A DNA stretch of 64,000 bases from UBA6170 sp034429975 (lineage in GTDB: Bacteria > Chloroflexota > Anaerolineae > Anaerolineales > Anaerolineaceae): assembly GCA_034429975.1 (NCBI GenBank), contig DAOUFM010000050.1, positions 97,981 to 161,980 on the forward strand, read 5' to 3'. Of this stretch, positions 25,712 to 33,773 are shown piece by piece. The notes beneath the pieces were generated by a model. That model was not told where the DNA came from. It saw only the letters and a list, made by a program, of their open reading frames with translations, and did not search any database. Numbering within the stretch: position 1 is the stretch's first letter; the number at the start of each line of letters is the position of its first letter. A program made the translations under genes and the position numbers.

Positions 25712-26644
25712 ATGTTCAAAATGAAGATTGATAAACATTCGGCCAAGAAAAGGGCCAGGCCGCTTTATCATTGGATTAACAAACAATTGCATGGTGGATT
25801 AGATGTTATCCGCCTGGCTGGGCAGACTTTCACAAAAGAAAGGGCTCCCGAGGCAGCCGCCTCGATGGCCTATTTTACTTTTTTCTCTTTGTTCCCTTTA
25901 ATTTTGGTGATTATTTCTTTTGCCAGCTTTGTTTTAAAATCTCAATTTGTCCAGGATCAGGTATATCAATTCATTATGGATTTAATACCGATTAGTCCAG
26001 AAATTATTGTTAATAATATTGATAATGTTCTAGCCAAACGCGGAACTGTTGGGTGGCTGGCAATTATTGGCCTGGTCTGGTCAGCTACTTCCATGTTTAA
26101 TATTGTTGCCTTGAATGTTGATCGAGCCTGGGTTGATCAACGATCTCACAATTTCTTAGAAAGAAGGTTGATTGGTATCATCATTATTGCCGGATTGTCT
26201 TTATTAATAATGATTTTTTGGGCTTTTAAAACAATTCTTAATCTGGAAATTATTGAGCAATTAATTGCTTATTTTCATATTTCGATTTTTAAGACAAATC
26301 TATATGATATTTTTACCTATCTTCTACCGAAAATATTTCGATTCATAATCTATTGGATCATGTATCAGTGGATTCCAAAAGCGGTGGTCAAACCGATTGA
26401 AGCATTTTGGGGCGCAACCTTTTCTATTGTTTTAACAGAATCTATCACTTTTATAATGAGTTGTTATTTGAGAAGTCAATGGGTGCGATATGAATTAGTT
26501 TATGGCTCGCTTGGAAGGATTATTGCGCTGTTATTATGGATTTATCTTTCCAGTTATGTAATATTGTTTGGGGCTCATATCAGTTCAGCAGTTGGAACTT
26601 TGTTTCGAAAAAATAAATTAGAAAATATCACCACCAACAAGTAA
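25712..26644 (+). CDS. YihY/BrkB family inner-membrane protein
   Basis: The 310-residue protein has about six membrane segments and the family pattern: a soluble N-terminus, then AAASMAYFTFFSLFPLILVI near 48-67, the WSATSMFNIVALNVDRAW segment, and a C-terminal YGSLGRIIALLLWIYLSSYVILFGA block. The family was once wrongly called ribonuclease BN; its true function is unknown, perhaps transport. A TAAAAT box ends 6 bases before the ATG and no Shine-Dalgarno sequence is present, so the mRNA may be leaderless. Confidence 0.88.
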   Translation: MFKMKIDKHSAKKRARPLYHWINKQLHGGLDVIRLAGQTFTKERAPEAAASMAYFTFFSLFPLILVIISFASFVLKSQFVQDQVYQFIMDLIPISPEIIVNNIDNVLAKRGTVGWLAIIGLVWSATSMFNIVALNVDRAWVDQRSHNFLERRLIGIIIIAGLSLLIMIFWAFKTILNLEIIEQLIAYFHISIFKTNLYDIFTYLLPKIFRFIIYWIMYQWIPKAVVKPIEAFWGATFSIVLTESITFIMSCYLRSQWVRYELVYGSLGRIIALLLWIYLSSYVILFGAHISSAVGTLFRKNKLENITTNK

Positions 26645-26706
26645 ATGGTTATTTTCAATTCTCAAAATATCAGAAGAAAACGATTTTTTAGCGTTTTTTA
26701 ATTCGC

Positions 26707-27711
26707 TTATTCTTTACGAGTTTCTTGTCTTAAATTTGGTAGATTAAACAAAACTGAAACAATAATGATGAACATAATTACAGATCCAATTGTAATGATC
26801 CCAAGTGTTAGATCTTCATTACTGAAATTTAATATTTTAAGATCATTCGTGGTAATTCCAAGACTTGGGATATTGGCTTTATGATTCTGATCAAATCCTG
26901 CATAGGTCTCAACGGTACCGCCATTAATATCAAATTTCCAAATCTCAACTGCATTTTTGTCTAAGGATAAATAAACCTGGTTGGATTGGGGTGAGATAAT
27001 GACGGAGGTAAGGATTTGATCATTTTTTTGGAATGATGTGAGAATATCCATCCCTAATTCAACATTGAAATGATCATCAACCTCGTTAATAGCTTCCATC
27101 AATTCTTTGTGAGTAGCAGATAATTCGTCTTGAACGGAATTTTCCTGAGTTTGGTTATAAGGGAATAAATAAGTCAGGCTAAAAAAAGGCATATCATTAA
27201 TTTTTAGAATCTGCTTTGAAGCACCATCGGTTAAAAAACTAAGGGTATGACCTTGTTTATCGGAAAACAAAATATTTGAATAAGGAACAAGCCACTTTCC
27301 TAAGGAGTAATCATCAGAATTTTCATCTGGAATTTGTGAGGATTCATAAAGTAATTTTCTATAACGGTCTTCAAATTGTGTAGTTGTTAATCGGTTTCTG
27401 GAGAAACTATCCGGATTATCCAAAATGAGTACCAAAACACCTTTTGCATTATAGGCGCCAATTGTATAAAATTGATTTCTTTCAAACAAGTCGAAAAAAA
27501 GGACACTCTGACCTTTTTGCTGTTTAAAGCGAAATCTTAATTCTTGCGTTGATGAACCAGCATTTAACCCATAATAAACAGGTTGGGAGTAAACGACAAA
27601 AGCAAGGTTATTTGAATAGTCGTCAGATTGAGCATTTGCAATCGGTGGTGGAATCAGGAAAATTGTCAGGATTAAAAAGAAAAAAAAGGATTTGGTTTTC
27701 CCGCAGGACAT
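26707..27711 (-). CDS. Secreted/membrane-anchored protein of unknown function
   Basis: The 334-residue protein opens with a signal peptide (hydrophobic 8-22, cleavage likely after ANAQ) and has one membrane segment near the C-terminus (about 303-325), with the basic tail NLRQETRKE inside. The domain between would be outside the cell. It has no motif I recognise; the pattern of short beta strands suggests a beta-sandwich. AAGGAG precedes the ATG and a good promoter lies upstream, back to back with that of the radical SAM gene. Confidence 0.8.
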   Translation of the reverse strand: MSCGKTKSFFFFLILTIFLIPPPIANAQSDDYSNNLAFVVYSQPVYYGLNAGSSTQELRFRFKQQKGQSVLFFDLFERNQFYTIGAYNAKGVLVLILDNPDSFSRNRLTTTQFEDRYRKLLYESSQIPDENSDDYSLGKWLVPYSNILFSDKQGHTLSFLTDGASKQILKINDMPFFSLTYLFPYNQTQENSVQDELSATHKELMEAINEVDDHFNVELGMDILTSFQKNDQILTSVIISPQSNQVYLSLDKNAVEIWKFDINGGTVETYAGFDQNHKANIPSLGITTNDLKILNFSNEDLTLGIITIGSVIMFIIIVSVLFNLPNLRQETRKE

Positions 27712-27733
27712 TTGCTACTCCTTAATTAAATTG

Positions 27734-27762
27734 ATCTTACCTCATTATTTATTAGTTCACAA
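27734..27762 (-). promoter_or_regulatory. Predicted promoter of the signal-peptide protein gene
   Basis: On the minus strand TTGTGA (27762-27757) and TAAGAT (27739-27734) are 17 bases apart, 22 bases before the ATG at 27711. It is divergent from the promoter at 27772-27800. Confidence 0.5.
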
Positions 27763-27771
27763 GATTAGTAC

Positions 27772-27800
27772 TTGAAAAACAAGAACAATAGTTCTATAAT
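27772..27800 (+). promoter_or_regulatory. Predicted promoter of the radical SAM gene, giving a leaderless mRNA
   Basis: TTGAAA (27772-27777) and a perfect TATAAT (27795-27800) are 17 bases apart. The ATG follows 7 bases after the -10, so transcription should begin at or next to the start codon. Confidence 0.7.
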
Positions 27801-27807
27801 TGGTAAA

Positions 27808-28965
27808 ATGGACCTGTTAAAGAAATTAAGTCTGGTGTCTGATAATATGGATGTTGAAGATGGCGAAGAGCTGGAGACATCCATCGATCATTGCCCAAAC
27901 AAAACGGAGTTAAAGAATGAACCCTGGGTAACAAATGCAAAAATATCTGGGGGAAAGTCGATTGCATTATTAAAATCGGTTATTACTTCTGCCTGTGAAA
28001 GAAATTGTAAATATTGTGCATTCCGAGCTGGAAGAAATTTTCGCAGAGTGACATTTACTCCGGATGAAATGGCTAATACCTTTATCAATTTATATCAAAA
28101 AAAGGTTATTGAGGGGTTGTTCCTTAGTTCTGGAATTGCAGGTGGTGGAATTCGGACCCAGGATAAAATTATTGACACAGCACAAATACTTAGGCAGAGA
28201 CATAATTTTTCTGGTTACCTGCATTTGAAAATAATGCCAGGAGCAGAAAGCGATCAAATTATCGAACTAATGAGATGGGCAGATAGGGTTTCAATTAACC
28301 TCGAAGCACCCAATCCTGAAAGATTAGGAATGCTTGCACCAAAAAAAAACTTTGCAGAAGAATTATTTTCGAGATTAAAATGGGTTGAAGAAATTCGAAA
28401 ATCTAAGAACGCTTATAGGAATTGGAAACATAAATGGCCTTCTTTAACCACACAATTAGTCGTCGGTCCATCTGGTGAAAGCGACCTTGAATTATTAAAA
28501 ACCAGTGATTATCTTTTTAGAAACTTCAATTTGGCAAGAATTTATTTTATGACCTTTAAGCCTGTAATCGATACACCTTTTGAAAATCTTCCTGCAGAAA
28601 ATCCTGTTCGCGGACATCGTTTATACCAGGCTTCTTTCCTGCTGAGAGACTATGGTTTTTCATTCGAGGATATTGAATTTTCTCAAAATGGACGATTATC
28701 TTTAGATATAGATCCGAAGAAGCTTTGGGCAGATAAAAATTTTCGAGAAAAGCCAATTGAAATAAACACAGCATCCAGGGAGGAATTATTAAGAATACCT
28801 GGAATTGGGCCAAAAAGAGTGGAATTAATTTCAAAATATCGAACAAAACAAAAAATAAAAGCCATTGATGAGTTGCGCTCATTATTCATACTGCCTGAAA
28901 AAATCAGAGATTACGTCTTAGTTGATGGAAAAAGGCCTGCTCGGCAACTAAAATTTGATTTTTAA
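27808..28965 (+). CDS. Radical SAM protein with C-terminal helix-hairpin-helix, putative DNA modification/repair
   Basis: The ATG at 27808 is chosen; an upstream TTG lies inside the promoter. The product has about 385 residues. CERNCKYCAFRAGRNFRR near 55-72 carries the three cysteines of the radical SAM [4Fe-4S] cluster. A C-terminal helix-hairpin-helix (NTASREELLRIPGIGPKRVELI, about 320-345) is a DNA-binding element. This matches the family named putative DNA modification/repair radical SAM protein, usually found beside a uracil-DNA-glycosylase-like partner. The partner is not adjacent here. The chemistry of the family is not known to me. Confidence 0.85.
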   Translation: MDLLKKLSLVSDNMDVEDGEELETSIDHCPNKTELKNEPWVTNAKISGGKSIALLKSVITSACERNCKYCAFRAGRNFRRVTFTPDEMANTFINLYQKKVIEGLFLSSGIAGGGIRTQDKIIDTAQILRQRHNFSGYLHLKIMPGAESDQIIELMRWADRVSINLEAPNPERLGMLAPKKNFAEELFSRLKWVEEIRKSKNAYRNWKHKWPSLTTQLVVGPSGESDLELLKTSDYLFRNFNLARIYFMTFKPVIDTPFENLPAENPVRGHRLYQASFLLRDYGFSFEDIEFSQNGRLSLDIDPKKLWADKNFREKPIEINTASREELLRIPGIGPKRVELISKYRTKQKIKAIDELRSLFILPEKIRDYVLVDGKRPARQLKFDF

Positions 28966-29035
28966 ACTATTTTTTTAATTTTTAATCTGTAAAATAAGCA
29001 TAAATTGATTCGTTTTTTTAGAAGGCGAGGAACGA

Positions 29036-29902
29036 ATGGCAAAAAAGGATAAAAATCAAAAAAACAAAAATAAAGAAATTTCTGACCCTGAAAAACCAGA
29101 AGTTGAGAACATCTCCAGGAATGAGAAAAAACTGGATAATAAAACATACGAAAAAGAACTTCAACGATTACAGATTGAATTGGTAAAACTACAGGAATGG
29201 ATTAAAGATCGGGGATTAAAAGTAGTTGTAATTTTTGAAGGTAGAGATGCAGCCGGCAAGGGTGGTGTCATTAAAAGAATTACAGAAAGCCTAAATCCCA
29301 GAAGTGTGCGGGTGGTGGCTTTACCAGCACCAACAGAACGTGAAAGAACGCAATGGTATTTTCAACGATATGTTGCTCATTTACCAGCAGCCGGTGAAAT
29401 GGTTTTGTTTGATCGTTCCTGGTATAATCGTGCAGGTGTTGAAAAAGTAATGGGTTTTTGTTCGGAAAATGAATATCAGGAATTTTTAAGGTCTGTTCCT
29501 GAGTTTGAAAGGATGCTGGTAAGATCAGGCATTATTTTAATCAAATATTGGTTTTCAGTAAGCGACGAAGAACAGGAAAAAAGATTTTCGGATCGGATTA
29601 ATGACCCTACCAAGCGCTGGAAACTAAGCCCTATGGATTTACAGTCTCGCACAAAGTGGCTGGAGTATTCAAAGGCGAAAGACCAGATGTTTGCATACAC
29701 CGATATCAAGCAGGTACCGTGGTATGTTGTAAATGCAGATAACAAAAAAAAGGCGCGTTTAAATTGTATTCACCATTTGTTAAGCTTGATCCCTTATGAG
29801 GATTTAACACCTGATCCCATTGAACTCCCACCCAGGCAAAAAAGTGAAGGGTATGTCAGACCACCAATCACCGACCAAACTTTTGTTCCAGAAATATATT
29901 AG
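29036..29902 (+). CDS. ppk2: Polyphosphate kinase 2 family protein
   Basis: The 288-residue protein has a charged N-terminal extension (about 1-45), then the PPK2 core: Walker A FEGRDAAGKGG, the lid FDRSWYNRAGVE, and SDEEQEKRF and RWKLSPMDLQSR. PPK2 enzymes transfer phosphate between polyphosphate and nucleotides, often making GTP or ATP. The subclass cannot be settled from sequence alone; single-domain length fits class I or III. GAGG precedes the ATG. Its stop lies within a few bases of the 3' end of rnpB, which runs the other way. Confidence 0.93.
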   Translation: MAKKDKNQKNKNKEISDPEKPEVENISRNEKKLDNKTYEKELQRLQIELVKLQEWIKDRGLKVVVIFEGRDAAGKGGVIKRITESLNPRSVRVVALPAPTERERTQWYFQRYVAHLPAAGEMVLFDRSWYNRAGVEKVMGFCSENEYQEFLRSVPEFERMLVRSGIILIKYWFSVSDEEQEKRFSDRINDPTKRWKLSPMDLQSRTKWLEYSKAKDQMFAYTDIKQVPWYVVNADNKKKARLNCIHHLLSLIPYEDLTPDPIELPPRQKSEGYVRPPITDQTFVPEIY

Positions 29903-29905
29903 AAA

Positions 29906-30304
29906 AATACCAGGTCAACCGATAAGCCGCATTCTGTTATCATATTGGGTATCCTGGACGGACGGCAATATGAACGATGATCATCTATCTGGGTGAATTG
30001 TTACCAATCCACTCTTGCAGCCTACCCGGAACTTAGAAGGAGACGAGCAATCTCCTGCCAATGGCTTTGTTCCTGCTTGGCCTTGCTCCAGATGAGGGTT
30101 GCCTGGCCGTTGTATTGCTACAAACGCCGGTGGTCTCTTACACCACCTTTTCACCATCGCCTTATCGGCAGTATGTTTCTGTGGCCCGATCTAGCAGGTT
30201 ACCTGAAAGGCATCCCCGCTCCGGGTGTTACCCGGCATCTTGCTCTGTGGAGTGCGGACTTTCCTCGACATTTTTTACGCCGCGATCATCTGGTCAACCT
30301 GGCA
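29906..30304 (-). ncRNA. rnpB: RNase P RNA (bacterial class A)
   Basis: On the minus strand the universal core GAGGAAAGTCCGCACTCC (complement of about 30249-30266, P4 region) and the 3' block ACAGAATGCGGCTTATCGG (complement of about 29920-29938) are both present. The 5' CCAGGT and 3' ACCTGG pair as helix P1. The length of about 398 bases fits. RNase P RNA removes the 5' leader of tRNA precursors. The promoter at 30310-30338 predicts a start within a base or two of the 5' end. This RNA fills most of the 548-base gap between ppk2 and tpiA; open frames across it are not genes. Confidence 0.95.
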
Positions 30305-30309
30305 ATCTG

Positions 30310-30338
30310 ATGATAATACGTCTTACTTTATGCGTCAA
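30310..30338 (-). promoter_or_regulatory. Promoter of rnpB
   Basis: On the minus strand TTGACG (30338-30333) and TATCAT (30315-30310) have a 17-base spacer. The -10 lies 6-7 bases before the RNA 5' end. Confidence 0.7.
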
Positions 30339-30413
30339 TGGAGCGTTTTTTGACGATTTTCAAATGATCTACTTTACTTTTATTAAATAAATTCAAAACT
30401 TTTTATTTCGTAC

Positions 30414-30419
30414 TATAAT
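30414..30419 (+). promoter_or_regulatory. Possible -10 box of tpiA
   Basis: A perfect TATAAT lies 31 bases before the tpiA ATG, but no good -35 is seen at the right distance. AGAGAGG serves as ribosome binding site. Confidence 0.4.
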
Positions 30420-30450
30420 TCGGTGAATATAAATTTAGAGAGGTATTTTT

Positions 30451-31221
30451 ATGCGAAAACCAATAGTAGCTGGCAACTGGAAAATGAACAAAACAGTAAA
30501 AGAGGCAGAAGTATTAGTAAATGAATTGCGTGGAGAAATTGAGAAAATTAATTCTGTTGAAAGTGTTTTTTGTGTTCCTTTTACCGCATTAAGCAAAGTT
30601 TCAGGATTATTAGAAAAAAGCATTATTGGTGTGGGTGTTCAAAATGTTCATTGGGAAAAACAGGGCGCTTTTACCGGGGAAATATCCCCGTTAATGGTGA
30701 AAGAATTTGCTGATTACGCCATTATTGGACATTCAGAGCGAAGACAATATTTTGGTGAAACAGATGAAACGGTCAATAAACGTGTTATTTCTGCTTTATC
30801 CAATGGACTTATTCCGATTATGTGTGTTGGAGAAACTCTTGAGGAAAAAGAGAAAGGATTAACAGAAAAAGTTATTATTCGTCAAATGGAAATTGGTTTA
30901 AAAAACATTTCAAAAGAAATCTCTTCGAAGCTTGTCATTGCCTATGAACCAGTTTGGGCAATTGGTACTGGATTGGCCTGTGACCCTGACACTGCTAACG
31001 ATATCATCCTGCGATCAATCAGAAAACCTTTGGAAGAAATATTTAGCAAAGAAAATTCAAAAATGATTCGAGTTCAATATGGTGGCTCAGTAACTGGAAC
31101 AAACGCGTTTGACTACTTTTCACAAAGTGAAATCGATGGTGCACTGGTTGGAGGAGCTTCCTTGAAATCAGACTTCATTGATATTATAAAATCTGCTGCC
31201 AGGGTTTCGATTGAAATTTGA
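30451..31221 (+). CDS. tpiA: Triosephosphate isomerase
   Basis: The 256-residue protein has the active-site elements AGNWKMNK (Lys), IGHSERR (His, near 95-101), YEPVWAIGTG (catalytic Glu and mobile loop 6, near 167-176) and QYGGSV. It interconverts dihydroxyacetone phosphate and glyceraldehyde 3-phosphate. Other glycolysis genes, except the distant enolase, are not nearby. It overlaps the next gene by 11 bases, so the two are transcribed together. Confidence 0.97.
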   Translation: MRKPIVAGNWKMNKTVKEAEVLVNELRGEIEKINSVESVFCVPFTALSKVSGLLEKSIIGVGVQNVHWEKQGAFTGEISPLMVKEFADYAIIGHSERRQYFGETDETVNKRVISALSNGLIPIMCVGETLEEKEKGLTEKVIIRQMEIGLKNISKEISSKLVIAYEPVWAIGTGLACDPDTANDIILRSIRKPLEEIFSKENSKMIRVQYGGSVTGTNAFDYFSQSEIDGALVGGASLKSDFIDIIKSAARVSIEI

Positions 31222-31963
31222 TGGAATTTTAATTTTCAGCTTAAGCCTGCTCGGATTGATTTTTTTTCAACGAGTATTACAAAAAGAAATCCAGATTATT
31301 CTGCTTTTGATAACTAGAAACCCCAATTTAACAATTGGCATCTTTTCAATCCTGCTGTTGCCGGGTGTATTAATTCACGAATTAAGCCATTTATTCATGG
31401 CATTTATCTTAAAAGTCCCTGTAAAAAAGATATCTTTGATTCCAGAAGTATCTAAAAATGGAAAAATCCGGCTTGGTTTTGTCCAGACATTAAAAACTGA
31501 TGTTGTTCGGGATGCATTAATCGGTTTAGCACCTCTTCTTTCTGGTTTATTACTGGTTGCTCTAATTTCTTCTACCCACCTTGGGATAACCCAAACTATT
31601 AAAGAAATTTATTCAGGAGACAATCGACCATTTTTAACCATGCTTAAACAAATTATTCAAGTGCCAGACTTTGGCCTTTGGTTTTACCTGTCATTTGCAA
31701 TCAGCACAACCATGATCCCATCAGAATCTGACCGGCAATCATGGAAAATGATTCTTGTAGTAATTATTGGGTTATTTTGTTTGATATTGATTGCCGGGTT
31801 TGGAAAATGGATGGCAGAAAACCTTTTGCCTTCGTTAAATCAAAGGTTATTATCTATCTCTTTTGTTATGATTGGCGCCATCCTGGTCCATTTACTTCTG
31901 CTCCTACCCGCTTGGTTAATAAGAAAATTTTTGATGGTAACAAAAAATGTATCCGTCGCTTGA
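31211..31963 (+). CDS. Integral membrane protein with HExxH motif, M50-like metallopeptidase candidate
   Basis: The start is TTG at 31211 inside the end of tpiA, supported by AGGG six bases before it. The 250-residue product has about five or six membrane segments. IHELSH near residues 55-60 lies in a membrane helix, the zinc-binding arrangement of intramembrane site-2-type proteases, and a GLAPLLSG segment later could be the partner motif. A PDZ domain is absent. Substrate unknown. The family call rests mainly on the HExxH motif and its membrane setting. Confidence 0.65.
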   Translation: MKFDGILIFSLSLLGLIFFQRVLQKEIQIILLLITRNPNLTIGIFSILLLPGVLIHELSHLFMAFILKVPVKKISLIPEVSKNGKIRLGFVQTLKTDVVRDALIGLAPLLSGLLLVALISSTHLGITQTIKEIYSGDNRPFLTMLKQIIQVPDFGLWFYLSFAISTTMIPSESDRQSWKMILVVIIGLFCLILIAGFGKWMAENLLPSLNQRLLSISFVMIGAILVHLLLLLPAWLIRKFLMVTKNVSVA

Positions 31964-32001
31964 AAATTAAATTTCTTAAAATCAAAAAGAGACTGACCCC
32001 C

Positions 32002-32032
32002 AAAAAAAAGCTGAGATTCCTCAGCTTTTTTT
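32002..32032. terminator. Bidirectional intrinsic terminator between the M50-like gene and upp
   Basis: AAAAAAGCTGAG-ATTC-CTCAGCTTTTTT forms a strong hairpin with A- and T-runs on each side. It serves the plus-strand gene ending at 31963 and the minus-strand upp gene, whose stop overlaps the T-run. Confidence 0.85.
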
Positions 32033-32657
32033 ATCCAGTACCAAATTGACGATCACCAGCATCACCCAGTCCAGGCACAATGTAACCGACTTGGTTGAGG
32101 TGGTCATCAAGGGCAGCTAAATAAATTGGAACGTCTGGATGATTTTTTTGTAAATTGGCTACACCCTCTGGAGCGCCAATAAGACCTACGAATTTTATTC
32201 GTTTGACACCCCATCTTTTTAAAACGTCTACCGTAGCCACAGCAGATCCACCGGTTGCTAACATTGGATCAAGAATTAAGCAAACGCTGACCGTTGGTTC
32301 AGTTGGAAGTTTATTGTAATACTCGACTGGTTTTAAAGTCTTTTCATCTCGATAAATACCGATGTGCCATACTTCGGCAGAGGGCATAAGCTCCCAAATT
32401 CCTTCGACCATTCCTAATCCGGCTCTTAGGATCGGCACCAGACCAATTTTTTCTTTTAAATCAAAACCGTCTGTCGTGGCTAATGGGGTTTGGACCTGGA
32501 TTGGCTCAACCTTTAAATCGGCGGTTACCTCATATGCCAATAAACCAGCCATTTCCCGCACTAATTCACGAAACTTTTTCGGTTCTGTTTCTACATTTCG
32601 TAATTTTGATAGTTTGTGGGCTAACAATGGATGTTTGGAAATCATCAAATTGGACAT
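32031..32657 (-). CDS. upp: Uracil phosphoribosyltransferase
   Basis: The ATG at 32657 has AGGAG before it and is preferred to a TTG two codons upstream. The 208-residue product has the PRPP-binding loop LILDPMLATGGSA (near 125-137), VPILRAGLGM, and the C-terminal uracil-binding YIVPGLGDAGDRQFGT. It salvages uracil and PRPP to UMP. An extended -10 (TGCTATAAT, 32687-32695) lies upstream, suggesting its own promoter after the lipoprotein gene. Confidence 0.96.
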   Translation of the reverse strand: MSNLMISKHPLLAHKLSKLRNVETEPKKFRELVREMAGLLAYEVTADLKVEPIQVQTPLATTDGFDLKEKIGLVPILRAGLGMVEGIWELMPSAEVWHIGIYRDEKTLKPVEYYNKLPTEPTVSVCLILDPMLATGGSAVATVDVLKRWGVKRIKFVGLIGAPEGVANLQKNHPDVPIYLAALDDHLNQVGYIVPGLGDAGDRQFGTG

Positions 32658-32686
32658 AATCAACTCCTGATGAATAATTAGCCGTC

Positions 32687-32695
32687 ATTATAGCA
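32687..32695 (-). promoter_or_regulatory. Extended -10 element before upp
   Basis: On the minus strand TGCTATAAT is an extended -10 with perfect hexamer, about 30 bases before the upp start. The -35 is poor. Confidence 0.45.
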
Positions 32696-32707
32696 TGTGA
32701 CTAATAA

Positions 32708-33706
32708 TTATGGAATTTGAGAAGAAGATGAATTTTCTACTTTATAAATCAAAGAAAAGGCTTCTCCAACAGTTGTTAGCGTTTTGTTATCAAGATTTGC
32801 AAGATTAGCAGCTGGAAAATTAGGGTCACTTAAACTGAACCAGGCAAATTTCTGAACCAATCGAAAATCATCAACAGAGTAACCGAGTTGTTGATCGCGA
32901 TAAGTGAGTAGCCAGGTACAAGTCTGGGATAGGTAATCCGCGATTATTTCATCCGAATATCCTAACTCTTCACCAAACAGTATTCCAAATTCCGTAACTA
33001 CCAGGGGAGTTTCCTGATAACCATTAACTTTCATCCATTTTCTAAAACCAATGATATTGTTTTGGAAAGTATCGATCGCTCCATGGTGTTCGATATCATA
33101 CAAGATCCCTTCTTCACTCGTAATGCCCACCGGTAGGCCAACCCCCCAGGCATCTTTTTCTTCCCGTAAGACATAGCCATGGACATTCCACCAATCAACC
33201 GGCATTTTTTCATGATAGAGTTGCTCGTACGTTTTTAATACTTCATCTAAGTAGGCCATCCGAATTGGAGTGGCTTGACTGACACCTCCGATTGCAATTT
33301 TGGCTTTTTTGTCTGATTTTTTGATCAGATAATAGAGTTCATGATAGAGTTCTGCGTACTTTTCAGGGGTGGTATTATCCTGATGCTGATTATCCGGTTC
33401 ATTTCCAATGATCCAGGTGTAACCTTTATGATGTTTTGTTATTTGGATTATGTTTTCTTTTGATGGCGAATACCCATTTTGATTGACCCGAATTGTTTGC
33501 CAATACTCTAACTGTTTATTGACAGGTATATTTTTTGTGCTCCAATCGTAATACCATTGCGCATTTAGTTGCTTTGCCCAAAAAAGCGCATCTGCTTTTG
33601 AAGCCAGTCCAAAACCAATGGGATGGTCAAAATTAAGGGGAGCGGAACAAGAAACTAGCATAATTGTAAAAAAAATAAGGCTGGCGATTAATGAAGTTTT
33701 TCTCAT
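32708..33706 (-). CDS. Glycosidase-like (TIM-barrel) lipoprotein
   Basis: The 332-residue protein has a lipoprotein signal (hydrophobic 6-18, lipobox LVSC). IGNEPD near 99-104 and VVTEFG near 236-241 resemble the acid/base and nucleophile glutamates at the ends of strands 4 and 7 in clan A glycoside hydrolases, separated by a suitable distance. WWNVHGY fits the region between them. Thus a surface-bound glycoside hydrolase is likely; family and substrate are not determined. Confidence 0.65.
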   Translation of the reverse strand: MRKTSLIASLIFFTIMLVSCSAPLNFDHPIGFGLASKADALFWAKQLNAQWYYDWSTKNIPVNKQLEYWQTIRVNQNGYSPSKENIIQITKHHKGYTWIIGNEPDNQHQDNTTPEKYAELYHELYYLIKKSDKKAKIAIGGVSQATPIRMAYLDEVLKTYEQLYHEKMPVDWWNVHGYVLREEKDAWGVGLPVGITSEEGILYDIEHHGAIDTFQNNIIGFRKWMKVNGYQETPLVVTEFGILFGEELGYSDEIIADYLSQTCTWLLTYRDQQLGYSVDDFRLVQKFAWFSLSDPNFPAANLANLDNKTLTTVGEAFSLIYKVENSSSSQIP

Positions 33707-33773
33707 AGGTACACTAGGGCTAATTATATAAAAAAATCTCGGTGATTAGGATTTTGAAGGTATAATCGAACAC

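Noticed and set aside
29993..30390. Two overlapping open frames on the plus strand
   Set aside because: They lie antisense to the RNase P RNA; its conserved core and ends explain the sequence, and such frames are a well-known annotation artefact.
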